Assembly: GCA_004194705.1 (NCBI GenBank) | Contig: SADC01000202.1 | Location: 62,001 to 126,000, forward strand | Source: Ditylenchus dipsaci | Taxonomy: Eukaryota > Nematoda > Chromadorea > Rhabditida > Anguinidae | DNA length: 64,000 nucleotides | Direction: 5' to 3' | Shown: positions 25,101 to 36,239 of the stretch, one piece after another | Numbering within the stretch: position 1 is the first letter of the stretch | Layout: each line of letters begins with the position of its first letter | Translations under genes and position numbers: made by a program | The notes under the pieces: generated by a model | Told to the model about the DNA's origin: nothing | The model's input: only the letters and a program-made list of their open reading frames with translations | The model's database searches: none

Positions 25101-28100
25101 ATTAAAATTTCAACTTAAGCTCAAAATTATTATTATTATCATTCTGTAAATAAGTTAAGAAAAGGTGTTTGTTTAAGGTGGGAGGCTTTCGACCAGTGGT
25201 GGATGCCCAGAGAGTGGAGCGGTCTTCCGCAGTGGCTGCCCCCCGTAATCAGCACTGCTCCAACGACTCCCACATCTTGGAGGTATGTAATAGGAAACTC
25301 CATTTCTATTTAGTGTGATCTGTTGTGTTTAGACCATTTTCCAAAACTATAATCGCCATAAAATTCCTGGAGGACAGGTCAAAGTGGAGGTTGAGGTGTG
25401 GGTTCAGGAGATTACCACTATCAGCGACATTACCTCTGATTTTCAGGTAGGTTTTTACTCACATATATTTATTCAATCTCAATTATTTTTTAAAATTTTT
25501 TTTTTAAAAGTTGTTTTTCCAAAGCACTTTTATATCAAGATTTTGCGCATCAGTTTTTTTTTGACAAAAAATTATAATGTTTGAATTTAAATTTTTGACG
25601 ATTATTTTCATCACTTTAACTGGTCAAAAAGTTCAATCGAGTTTTTAGCGATGTGATAACAGCTCAGCATCAAGTTGAAGCACAGATTAAAAGCTAAAGA
25701 ACTTATTTTACAGAATAGTTTTTAAAAATATGAGTGTTTACATGTCGCCTTTTTTAAAAAAAGCAATAACGCTTTAAATTCAATCAAAGTTTTTGACTGT
25801 CAGTTACCTCAACGAAAACTCATATTCGGGGTTTCAAATGCCACCTAAATTTTTCATTTTGTAAATTTATTCATGCCTATGTCAGTTTTGAAATGTTAAT
25901 ATACATTTAGCTGGACGTTTACCAGGGCTGCAAAATGACATATCTTACACAAAAAGTGTCTATAAAAAGTGGTTTAATGGCAGCCTGAAAGTGGAGGGTT
26001 TTTTTTGACGCCCTGTGGATTTTAGACATTGCTTACTCAAAACTCTCTGTTTGTTGTCTAGCTCTAAAAGATCAATAGTAAGGCAATTATTAGGGTTTGG
26101 CAGTTAGTTGTTGCCTATTGTCCAGCTTGCACTACCCAAGTGACGCATTCTAACCGAATTTGAGTTGAGCTCACACTTTTTGGGCACTTCCCTCTCTGCC
26201 TCTCTACACTTGTTGTCTATGGTGTCTCTCTGCTGCTTTCTCAGCTTTATCTTTGGCCACACTCGGGCTAAACAAAAGCACATTTCGCAAAAATTTAGAA
26301 AAGGAAGAGAGCATGCGGTCAGTTATTGTTATTCAATAGGGGTCTGGGAATAGTGGCTATTCTCCTAACACACACACACCCATTTAACACACACCCCGTC
26401 AACAACTATGATGTCTTAGTAGTAACAGGATTATTGCAAAGATATGTTTCTCCCACTTCAATATCTCATCACTTACCAAATTGTCGAAAAAATACTTTTT
26501 GTAAAAAAATCATGAAATGAAAAAATAACAATAAAAATAAAAAAAGACCAGAATTTGGATTAAAATTTAAAGTGATTTTGTGATTACAGCATGAGTATTA
26601 TGTGATTACAGCTGGATATCTATATCAGTGAGATGTGGTTGGACCCAGCATTGGACTACAGCTGGATGGAGCCTTGCAAGTACAACCTGAGTCTAAATAG
26701 CATTTTGCTAGAAAAGTTATGGACACCCAACTCCTGTTTTATCAACTCTAAAACTGCCGACATTCATAGAAGTCCCTTCCCAAATATTTTCGTGAGTATT
26801 TTACGCTAATTTTTTTTTCGGTGTTTTAAGCGCATACCGTAACATATCTATTAATAAACTCGGGTATAATTTTTTTAAATATTTTACTATATTTACACAT
26901 AAGATTTTTGGCAGAAGTGAAACTAATAAAAGAGCGCCTAGGATTATGTAGAATTATATTACATTTTAGTTTTAGGCAAAAAAGTCTTACAGTGGAAAAT
27001 TTAAGACCTAACCATTTACTATTTTTCATATTTAATATATTAATATATATTCTTGAGTATATACTCGGCCTTATCTAGATTTTGTCATTGACGTAAAAGT
27101 GGTCCAAATTTTTTTTTATATTTTTTTGAAAACTGACTCTTGCTGTCGAATTCCTGTTTGCGTCCCGACAGGGAAAATCATTCCCGTCCCAGAATTTTAC
27201 TTGGTCCTAGATTCCCGTTCCGGAGTAAATTTTATAGTTATTTCGTCCCGGTGTTCCGTCCCGGAATTTTGTTTCAAAAGTGGACCATGCTCCATCCCTA
27301 ATTTCCTGCTTGAAATAAGCCTTTCGACTAAAAATATTTAATTTACCTTTTTTGAATTTCCTTTTTGCAGCTTTTAATCTATGCTAATGGCTCAGGTTTA
27401 TATTATTCAATAAACACAAAATCTAAATTTCTCAATATGCCTGTTTTCAGTCTGGACCAACTACCGCCTTAAACTACAGGGACCTTGTGAAATGGACCTC
27501 ACTAGGTTGGTGCAGTCCTCAATAACAGTCATTTTTAAACCAAACAAATTAAGATTTCCGTTCGATAATGTCACTTGCTCACTCACTTTTGAGAGTTTTA
27601 AGTCAGTTTGCATTTAACTACTTATCACTACTGCCACTATTATTTGTTTGTTTCAGTTACAACACAGATGAAGTGGAGATGTATTGGTCCACACTGGGTG
27701 TTTCCAAAATGAGAGAAAAGATGGAATTAGCAGACTACGAACTGGACTCTATTGCCAATGTGCACAACACTGTGGTAAAAAATACAAAATTACTGCGTCT
27801 TTTTCCAAAAATACATATATTTTGTTGCCAAGCGCCTAGCTTCGTCTTTTTCAAATTTATCAGCAAAATATTATGCTTCTTCAAAATTGTATTAAAAAGA
27901 AGTTTTTGGGATATTTTGAGTTCTAAAAAGTGATCCCCCAGTATAGCCCATAAGAATTAAAAATTCTGTAATGAAGCCATAAAACTATCAATAGTCTTGA
28001 CTATTTTTACTCTTTGAATTGATCTATTTGAGGCCTACCCTGCTGGTTACTGGCACGAGCTTACTATGGTAAGTTATACCCTCTATAAAGTTAACTTTTA

Positions 28101-31100
28101 TTTTATAAAAATCCTACTGGTTCAGAAATTTCACTTCAAAAGGAGGGCCGGCTGGTACATTCTCCAGGTCAGATTTTTTTCTGTTCTAATCTATCAACCA
28201 ATTTTAATGTTGATGTTACAGGCCTACTTACCAACGTACCTCACCATCTTTATCTGTACGGGTTTTTTTTATATCGGGCAATACTTAATATACTAGGCGA
28301 ACTGGCGCCCTTTCGGGCGCCTGCGTCACGAAAGCGAAGTTCAGTGTAGTATAGCACTACAGTACCAATAAGGTCGTAAACCCTAAATCGACCGCCCCTA
28401 AATTCACCGCCGCCTGATATGATCGCTACCCGAATTTTGACCGCGAGCTTATTTATACCGATTTTCAGATCTAAATTTCTTTTCATCTTCCAAAAGTTTC
28501 GTAACCAAATTTTATAGCACTGACTGTCAGCAACATCATAGTATTATAACTTTCTGGAAAACATAACAAAAATAGATCTAAACTTTAAAAGGCGCTTACT
28601 GGGTGATGAAAAACTTGTCAGGATATGAATTTAGGTGGTGGTCAAATTCGGCTGGCTTCTAACTTCAATTGCTTCTGGCTTCTTATTTTTCGTGGCATGA
28701 GATAGCTAAAAATATAAAAAATACATTCCAAAATAACCATTCTTCAAAAACGAAAAGACAAAACGATTTTACTCAAAAAACCAAAAAAATACTGCCTTAC
28801 AAATATTTGGAGTCGGATTTTGCGCTCAGCACGCAAAACTACCCTAAGAGTGTCCTACTTGATGTAATGAAAATATTCGAACTAATATTTGAACTCAAGC
28901 CAAACTACAGTTCTCGTGTCGAGACAAATTCTATTTTTGAAATCTAAAAGTGAAAGGAATCCTGGTAAAATAGAAGTTTTCTAATAAAAATAGCTTTCAT
29001 AAAAATAGGGAGATGCCCATCTTGGAACGGGAATTTTTCAACTTTCTTTTTTTTTATGATAGATGACATCTTGGGGAACACGATGAACTTTGCCAGAAAA
29101 GCGATTTTGCCCTTTATGACCCATTTTTGATCTTCAAAGTCAAAAAAACTCGAAAAAAGAAGATTTTTAGAAAAAATAGCTTTCATAAAAATAGGGAGAT
29201 GCCCATCTTGGAACGCGAATTTTTCAACGTTCTTTTTTTTAATGACAGATGACATCTTGAGGAACACGATGAATTTGGCCGCAAAAGCGATTTTGGCCTT
29301 TATGACCCATTTTTGATCTTCAAAGTCAAAAAAACTCGAAAAAAGAAGATTTTTAGAAAAATAGCTTTCATAAAAATAGGAATATGCCCCTCTTGGAACG
29401 CGAATTTTTTAACGTTCTTTTTTTTTAATGACAGATGACATCTTGGGGAACACGATGAATTTGGCCGCAAAAGCGATTTCGCCCCTTATGACCCATTTTT
29501 GATCCTCAAAGTCAAAAAACACGAAAAAAGAAGATTTTCAACCCCTAATTGTCAACTTCAAGGGACAAAAACTCGGATTTTTTCGCAGTAGTCTTGAAAA
29601 CTAAATTTTATAGATCCTCCGCCGTTAAAAGAGCTATCGAATGAGCAAAAACTTGCCTAATAAAATATCTCCCAGAAAAAGATATAACTGGTGAAGCGGG
29701 AATTGGCATGTATTAGCGTTACACACACACACAGCTGACCTAAATACTATATAGAGATAGTATTAAAATTATGCTATCCAAAAATAATTTATTTAAATAA
29801 AGTAGTTCAACAAAGGGAGGGCTTGCGAGGTCTTATTAGATAAGGGGAAAGTCTCAAGTGCCGGGCGAAAAGTTCTAAAATTATCTGCTGCGGGATCGTG
29901 GGCATGATAATATGTCCCAAATACCGTGTGGTAACCTGCTGAGCAGTTGGATAGCTCTGAAACAAATCTTTTTTTGAAGGCCCTAAAGGCTTCATTATAT
30001 ATAAAACTCTCGGGTGTCCCTTAGTTGAAGAAGAACAGCAAAATGACGAATTCAATACTGAAATTTAGCGTTTTTGATTCCAGAATTAAGTTCCGTTTAT
30101 GTTTCCTTTAAGCAATTTACCCCCTCAAATAATAAAAACTATTCCAAAGCTATCGACTAATTTTGCAGCCTGGATTTCGTTTGTGCTAGGCACTCAAGCC
30201 ATCCCAGCCAGAACTATGCTGGGCGTTAACAGTCTGTTGGCTATGACTTTCCAGTTTGGCAACATCATCCGAAATTTGCCGAGAGTCAGTTATGTCAAGG
30301 TTGGTAATTTTATTTTTTTTCACTAAATAAAACATTAACCCAGGCAATTGACATTTGGCTGTTGTCCTGCATGACTTTTGTGTTTGTCTCGCTTCTAGAG
30401 TTAGCCTGGGTGGGCTTTCTGAGCAGGAAGGATGGGGTCAGAGGCGACAACATTGTGGCTCCCACCCACAACATGGTGCCTAACGTAGCAACTCAAATGG
30501 GAGATAGCAGGGGCGCCAAATTGACCAGCACCACCAGTATCACAACCACTATATTGCCCACACATGTGCATCCTCCTCAGTACTCTCCCGTCAACAACAG
30601 TCTTGGACTTATACAAAGGTCAATTATAATTTTATTGGATAAGAAAGGATAAAAATGTTCGACAAATAAATCTGAATCAATGATTGCAGCCTAAGAGCAG
30701 TCTGTAAAAAAATTAAAAACGGCTACTGGGTGTAGTGGATAACTAATCTAAAATGTCCGGTCGCCGCCAAAAATACAGTTGTGGACAAAAGATACGGTCT
30801 GATAAAAAAAATTCTTGTTTTTCAAGACAAAATGCTTTGCGAAAATAATTTTTAAACGAAAACAAAAACGAGGTATAAGTCTTACTAGTTTTTGAAATTT
30901 TTTTCTGCAAAGCATTTTGCCTTAAAACAGTAATTTTTTTAGCAGACGGTGAAAAATGTCCGCAACTGTAAATCTTGAATTTCGAGTTTGGAGTCATGAA
31001 TAAGAAGAAAATACCGCTTTTTGTAATGCCAAAGTGTCTTTTTAGAAAAAAAATACTGGTGTTCGAGACTTTCTCGCTTATAGACCAAGAGAATGTCACT

Positions 31101-34100
31101 TTCTTGTTCTTGGTTATTCACTCGGTGACCCTTGGCTTAGCTGAATTTTGGGATTAGTATTTAGGGGTGGAAAGAGGAAATAGAGATTTTATTAGTTCCA
31201 CGGTTCGACCTCTTTCTAGTTCTCGGTTTCTCGCTTGGAGTTCTAGCCCCCAACACTAAAAATGCTGTATATCATAGAAAAAACAGAGAAAAGCTTATGG
31301 AAAGACAGAGGGAGGCTGTATGAGTGAAAAGTTAGGGATGTCAACAGATCTGTCTAACAGCCTGTTTGTTTTCTAAAACCAATAGGATGGCATTTGTGCT
31401 GCAAAACAGCAGAATATAAATACAACAGAATATAAAATAGCATTGCATAAATAAAAATTATTTTAGAAGACCGAATACTGGTGGTGGGCATGGGGGTAAT
31501 GAAGAGGAAACAAGTGCCTTACTGACAGTCAACTATAGAGAAAATGACTATGGATACATTCCCCCCGGTTATGGCTGTCTCAATGAAACCTGAAGTCCGC
31601 CATGAGTGAACTGTTTGCTGGATCTTGTGGTTGCAACACTAACAAACAGGCCAGCATTTCTGACGGTGCTCTAGCTTGTCTGCTTGGTTAGTATTATTCT
31701 TTTGAATCCGAAATAGAGTCTAAGTAATTGCTCAGGGCGTGGCGACCTATTGGCTGACAGCCCTGGCCTACCAGCACAGGATCAAATTATGGACCAGTCT
31801 ATGATGAGTGAAGACCAAGCCCTGCCTCCTGCACGACCTCACTACAGAACCAGAAGAGAAAACTTTGCCTTAAAAATTGACAAATACTCAGCTCTATTCT
31901 TCCCTGCACTTTTTGCTTGGTTTAATATGTCAGTTAGATATTTTGGCAAAGGATAATTTAAGTGATTTTTACACATTTTACGCAAATTAGGAAATTAATA
32001 TTTTTGGAGATTGAGCTATTTTTGGTATGCATATTTTATTCGCGAAAAAGGTCTAAAAATTACTTGCTGTTTGTCCACCTAATGTTTTTGCTTTCACAAT
32101 TTTATTAATCGAAAAAAAATTCAGATTCTATTGGTAATTTTTTAAAATATTCGAATGAAATTATTTTTAATTGTGCATATTCTAGGTTTCATTATTTGGT
32201 GGAGTAAGTTGTTTTGTTTATTGTTGTCTCGCTTTTAGTTAGTTAGTATTAGCTAGTTGACATTTAGTCAGGTTTTCGTCTAAAAAAAATAAAAAATGGG
32301 CTTTATACAGCTAACCATATGTTTTTTAATAAGAAAATATATCCTAGTGTACATTTTAGGCCATGTCCTCACGCTGCCAACTTTGCCTATGCTTTTATCC
32401 GTTACTGCGATTGAGCTACAACACCAACAAAATTACACCCACTAAACTTCTATATTTCTAAAACAAGTCAGATTCGCATAATAAATATAAGTAGGAGTAG
32501 TAGAATGAAACTATTTGCTCAACTGCTGTCATATTCTCCACTCAATTGATACTGCATAATTCGCTTTGTAGAAAGAATAATATGTGTTTTTATAAAGTTT
32601 GTTTTAAACTGACACGACCATAGTTGCAGGCCGAAAACATCGGCACCGGGCCTCAAATAAAACTTCTGGGCTCGACAACAAAATAAAAAGCGAAAAGCCC
32701 TTTTTCAGAAAGCGTTAAAAGTTTTCTGCGTAATTTTCAAGGAGTGTTAATAGGTTATCAGTATCAGGGTGATGGGAATATTCCCGAAAATCGGCGAAGA
32801 ATATCACCGCCCGTCAAAAATCGGTGATCACCTATATATTTTACAACGGCTTTTTTAAACATATTTTGACTAAAATATTTTTGTCAGGCAAACCAATGCT
32901 TCCACACAACGGATTCGTGCCCAGCGTTGTTGATTTTCCTAAAAAACACACTTCTTAAACCAATAAAGACCTGAACTTAGACCTTGTTATATTTCAATAT
33001 TTTTATAAAAGAAGAATTTTACCGCTTTTTAGAAATATTCCGTAATATTCCCGGCAAGATGATCACCGTTGGTCATCCCACCCCTATATTTGATGCAAAT
33101 GAGTAAAAAACGGAACCGTTTAAAAAGTTTCTGGTTTATTTGCGGTTTTGCTTAAATATTTGTTAGCTGTTATCATAAAATAACAAGACGTACTTTGACA
33201 GCCAGTTCAGTGTTCTGCATTGGAAGAGTGCCCATTGGCACAAATCTTGAGGGAAACTTGTTACAGCTACTTACTAAGTCGTCGTTCAGAAAGCGACTAG
33301 TTATCTCCGCATCTTCACTTTTCGCCTAAACATAATTGGTAAACAAATTCAAGATCATTTGCAATTTCACTAGTTTGTAACTTTAGAGCAAATTTTTGGA
33401 GATGGAGAATTGTCTCACAAATTTTAAAAAATTTTTAATGCGAAAATGCTGTATGTCTAAATTTTGGATCATATTTAATTCTGCTCGCTAATCTTTAGAA
33501 AATTGCTTTCGGGAAAACATGGCCGCTAATTTTGTTTCAAAAAATTAGCGGGCATTTTTCACAAATTTGCAGGCGTTTTTTCTAAAAATTAGCGGTCATT
33601 TTCAGAGATTAGCGGACAACAATAAATAACCCCTTTAATGTTCTTTTAATTTGTTGGCTTCGCTTGTAAGCGTGAAATTGAGAAATTCTTGCAACCATAA
33701 AAAAGTGAGACCACTCAGAAAAAAACCTCAAATTTTTGAAGAAAAAAACTAAATTAGATTTTGTAACAGAAATTGACATTGAGAAATTTGAAAGGCATAT
33801 GTTAACACCTTCAACAAACAAAAAAGTTTCATTATTTTTGGTTAACCAACCCAATAATGGAACATGACAGGCACAGTAGACACAGCTTGCACATTCACTC
33901 TGCACTCATTCATTTCCCTAACTCTTTCCTCAAAATCAAAACAATTTTTGGTGACTGCGCGGAATAATTTTCCATTCTTAAGCATGTTTGAAAGGCCAGT
34001 CTCAGCATTGTGTTCCAGTTGTATAAACCCGCCATAACCAAACTTCTACAAATTCAATTTTTTCCGTTCTAAAATAATTTAATTATGACAAACCTTCTCG

Positions 34101-34161
34101 AAATCCGGAATATTTTTAGGCAAGACATGTGCGTGAATGTCAAACTTTCGGCTATTACTCG
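16172..34161 (-). CDS. ACMSD: ACMSD, aminocarboxymuconate-semialdehyde decarboxylase
   Basis: Amidohydrolase-fold Zn enzyme of the kynurenine pathway. It decarboxylates the semialdehyde and diverts it from quinolinate and NAD synthesis. Exons (minus): 34161-34094, 34045-33851, 33325-33194, 20313-20245, 19724-19647, 19599-19562, 19513-19398, 18811-18787, 17722-17690, 17206-17144, 17091-17073, 16544-16512, 16469-16430, 16383-16289 and 16255-16172. All phases agree, giving 361 codons plus stop (family about 336), and only a short first exon with the start is missing. Metal and active-site residues are present: His-x-His in [10 protein letters not shown], His in CLFVHPW, His in CFAHGGG, Asp in [10 protein letters not shown], and Arg in GKLFRAV and AGRVAHG. 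The last intron is only 33 bases if read as drawn, so that junction is the least certain. A ~12.9 kb intron (33193-20314) holds a receptor gene on the other strand. Confidence 0.95.
17806..17945. mobile_element. pogo/Tigger-type terminal fragment
   Basis: Starts CAGTCGACTCTCTCTATAAC after TA and repeats units such as GGTCGTTATAGAGAG. This matches the ends of the element at 55057-56165. No inverted partner was found nearby, so it is a fragment in an ACMSD intron. Confidence 0.65.
18062..18348. repeat. Palindromic MITE with G/C runs
   Basis: GGGGGTTGAGAAATGGGTTT and AAAACCCATTAATGGG on the left are mirrored on the right, ending in a run of about 17 C. The loop holds GTGAAACCCATCATAAAATC and its inverse. 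Confidence 0.75.
18524..18600. mobile_element. pogo/Tigger-type terminal fragment
   Basis: Begins CAGTCGCCTCTCGATTTAAC and continues GTCCTTGACGGGACCGG, the same design as other pogo-type ends here. Its other end is not seen. Confidence 0.55.
18872..19385. repeat. Palindromic element in an ACMSD intron
   Basis: GGCTAATAAATCATGGCGTT at the left is mirrored by CGCCATGACTTATTAGCC at the right, with the inner TTTCAATTTAAAG also inverted. The short frame [14 protein letters not shown] and its mirror copy derive from this repeat. Confidence 0.7.
20330..21235. other. ACMSD intron sequence, no further exon recognised
   Basis: A slightly GC-richer stretch (20440-20720) was read in all frames without finding a family motif. 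It may be decayed repeat. Confidence 0.3.
21262..21352 (+). repeat. tRNA-like unit with A and B boxes, left copy
   Basis: A-box-like TGGCGCAGTGCG (21275-21286) is followed about 50 bases later by the B-box-like GGTTCAAACC (21335-21344). The spacing suits an internal RNA polymerase III promoter, but the middle (TTTGGCCCAAAATGG) does not fold as an anticodon arm. It is a SINE head or decayed tRNA, not a working tRNA. Confidence 0.55.
21476..21572 (-). repeat. tRNA-like unit with A and B boxes, inverted copy
   Basis: Near-identical inverse of 21262-21352, reading ACTGCGCCATGGAAGCC on the plus strand. The two copies face each other across about 120 bases and form a large hairpin. Confidence 0.55.
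21776..22059. mobile_element. Foldback MITE with iterated CGGTTTTCGGTTAACC units and 8-bp duplication
   Basis: Ends TAGAGTAGTTCACGG and CCGTGAACTACTCTA are exact inverses. Immediately outside both ends is ATGCAAAG, an 8-bp direct duplication. Inside, CCCGGTTTTCGGT and GGTCGGTTAACCG units are repeated in both orientations. The 8-bp duplication and TAGAG start fit the hAT superfamily. No transposase. Confidence 0.85.
22070..24960. other. Long spacer within the ACMSD intron, upstream of the receptor gene
   Basis: No exon could be defended on either strand. It would hold the promoter, 5' leader and signal-peptide exon of the receptor gene that starts near 25018. A TTCGTC...GCGCTGGCTTACTC repeat lies near 24540. 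Confidence 0.35.
25018..31956 (+). CDS. Anion-selective Cys-loop receptor subunit (GABA-A-like)
   Basis: Ligand-gated chloride channel subunit of neurons or muscle. Exons: 25018-25090, 25178-25282, 25333-25446, 26612-26791, 27371-27395, 27451-27505, 27554-27601, 27657-27774, 28033-28068, 28126-28167, 28222-28255, 30169-30299, 30344-30618, 31467-31686 and 31736-31956. The signal-peptide exon upstream is not found. Motifs in order: [32 protein letters not shown], the Cys-loop [15 protein letters not shown] with 13 residues between the cysteines, TM1 [19 protein letters not shown]2 after [13 protein letters not shown]3 [13 protein letters not shown], a long intracellular loop, and TM4 [17 protein letters not shown]. 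The Pro-Ala-Arg before TM2 is the signature of anion selectivity. The 31467-31686 exon is one base short, breaking the frame near 31592 (ACCTGA). All of it lies in an ACMSD intron. The ligand is inferred, GABA being the best guess. Confidence 0.93.
28290..28640. repeat. Repeat-rich segment in the receptor's TM1-TM2 intron
   Basis: Contains the small GC hairpin GGCGCCCTTTCGGGCGCC and phrases like TAAATTCACCGCCGCC that resemble the CACCGTCAC unit family of 56175-56738. No exon. Confidence 0.4.
28960..29530. repeat. Tandem repeat, ~187 bp unit, three copies
   Basis: The block AATAGCTTTCATAAAAATAGG...GCCCATCTTGGAACG starts near 28987, 29173 and 29361. Each copy runs through TGACCCATTTTTGATC and AAGTCAAAAAAACTCG. 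Copies differ by a few bases. Lies in the 1.9 kb intron between TM1 and TM2 of the receptor gene. Confidence 0.85.
31960..33190. other. Intron of ACMSD downstream of the receptor gene
   Basis: Contains the receptor gene's 3' end and probable poly(A) region. No further exon, RNA gene or paired inverted repeat is supported. Confidence 0.3.
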
Positions 34162-34202
34162 CTGTGAAAAAAAGTAAAAATTATAAGTTTACAGGTAAAT
34201 CT

Positions 34203-34446
34203 TTAAAGGGCCATTGCCGTCTCCGACAACGGTTGTCTTCCGCCAATTCAATTTTTTTTTCTTTATCGTTGGATTTACGTACGAATTTTTTAACTTGGTT
34301 TCTAACAAAACTATACCTAAAATTAAATTCTAGGCCTTGTTTTGTTAGAAACCATGTTGAAAGATCCGTACAGAAGTTGAATCATTAGGCAAAAAAAATT
34401 TGAATTGGCGGGGGACGATTCAAAACAGGTGGCAATGGCCCTTTAA
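34203..34446. repeat. Hairpin MITE, TTTAAAGGGCCATTGCC type
   Basis: Ends CTTTAAAGGGCCATTGCCG and inverse GGCAATGGCCCTTTAAAG. Arms share GCCAATTCAAATTTTTTT and TAACTTGGTTTCTAACAAAA. Related ends occur at 10150-10180 and 43850-43880, and at 62221-62697 with a different core. Confidence 0.75.
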
Positions 34447-34469
34447 AGAATGATGTATAAAAATGTATA

Positions 34470-34870
34470 TTTTTCCTGACCTAGCATTAACGTTAGTTAT
34501 TGAGATCAATAAGCCTATACCCAAATTTGCAGCAGAATGATTGAAGTTTAACATAGAATTTACGACTTTTCTAAAGATCGAGTTTCTGAATAACCTTGTT
34601 TTTGCCACTGGAATGGCCATAACTCTGCATACAAATTACTCCTCGCTAAACTGTGTTTGGTGCCAAAATAACCGCGAGATTACGTTTTTCTTTTTTCAAC
34701 AGTTTAGCTAGAAGTGAATTCTATGCAGAATGATGGCCATTTTAGTGCCAAAAACAAGGTTACTTATAAACTGAATCTTTGAAAAAAAGTCGTAAATTTT
34801 CTGTGAAACTTTGATCACTCTGGTGCAAATTTGAGTGCGATAGATAGCTCTGGTTTGGCTTATTATTTTA
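34470..34870. repeat. Palindromic repeat, AATGGCCATAACTCTGCAT type
   Basis: GAATGGCCATAACTCTGCATA and TAAACTGT near 34615-34660 are mirrored near 34705-34745, with outer AAAACAAGGTTA also inverted. No coding content. Confidence 0.55.
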
Positions 34871-35133
34871 AGATGTTATTTGCTTTGTTGGAATACAAAT
34901 ATACGAGAGAACAACCCTAAAAGAAGCTGAAAGTTTAATGGTCTGAAATGTAACAATTTCGCCAATTTCAAATTATCAAGATCTTTTCACTTTTAATTAT
35001 AATTTGAAAAATCGATTATGAAAAATTTAAAAATTAGTTACCATTCAGCGTGGAATTCTGAGTCCGAATAGACATTTATTACAACCAACCGTTCTGGTGT
35101 TAGAAAAGTAGGTAGTCTGAAGGAGTTCTTCTA

Positions 35134-35829
35134 CAGGGTGCGCCAAAAGTCCTGACACGGACAAAAATTCAAGAGTTTTATGCCCAAACCTAACAATATA
35201 TAAAAAACAATAATACCATTCGAAAGCTTAGACAATTCTCCACAAGATGCATCATTCAACATTTACGCAGGCACGTATTCATATAACTTTCGACCGCCGA
35301 GGCGAGAAAATTTACATCAATTTAATTGGTTTGCTGCACCATGTATAGCAGTTATGGGCAATTTAGTTGTCATTCGAAAGCTTTTCTTTGTGCCTACAAA
35401 ATGAGTGGTGAACGAAATAGTTCCGTTGATCCCACAGAAATATGAAAAAAGTTAAGGGAACTGAAGATAAAAATCATTAAAACAGTCAAATCTTTTTTTT
35501 TGTGATCAACGGAACTATTTCGTTCACCACTCATTTTGTAGGCACAAAGATAAGCTTTCGAATGACAACTAAATTGTCCATAACTGCTATACATGGTGCA
35601 GCAAACCAATTAAATTGATGTAAATTTTCTCGCCTCGGCGGTCGAAAGTCGGCGGAAAAGAATACGTGCCTGCGTAAATGCGAAATGTTGGTATTTCAAA
35701 TGCTGAATGATGCATCTTGTGCAGAATTGACTAAGCTTTTGAATGGCATCATTGTTTTTTTATATATTGTTAGGTTTGGGCATAAAACTCTTGAATTTTT
35801 GTCCGTGTCAGGACTTTTGGCGCACCCTG
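35134..35829. repeat. Palindromic Tc1/mariner-type MITE with TA target
   Basis: Ends CAGGGTGCGCCAAAAGTCCT and exact inverse, flanked by TA. The arms match for over 250 bases and include ACAAAATGAGTGGTGAACG. No transposase. Confidence 0.85.
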
Positions 35830-36239
35830 TAATAGATATTTCAAAATAGAAGCATGGGAAAAATTTCGCGAATGTTCCCAATTCATAATTCCGCTGTTGT
35901 TCACAACTTTCCTTGCATAAAAAATGCAAGGTTTAAAAATTTGTCAAAATATTTATCGAATTGTACATATGGCTCGTGTATAAAATATAAAAAAACTTTT
36001 ATTTAACAATTGAAATGTGTAACCTACCGGCAGTGAACATTTCGATTTACCAAACTCAATAAATATATTTTCCTACAACTTTGCTGTTACTTTCTCAGTG
36101 AAAATACTGAAGATTCTTTCATAAATAGTACATTTGCTAAACAGAGAAAAATCGCAGGGAAAGGGTGTTGCTGTGCGTGTGTGATTAATTAACTCCAAAT
36201 AAACTTTATTCATAGGGTGGTTCAATTTGTTCGAAACTT

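Noticed and set aside
30735..31100. Minus-strand frame of 118 codons near the receptor gene
   Set aside because: AT-rich, no motif, and located in the intron between the TM3 loop exon and the next receptor exon.
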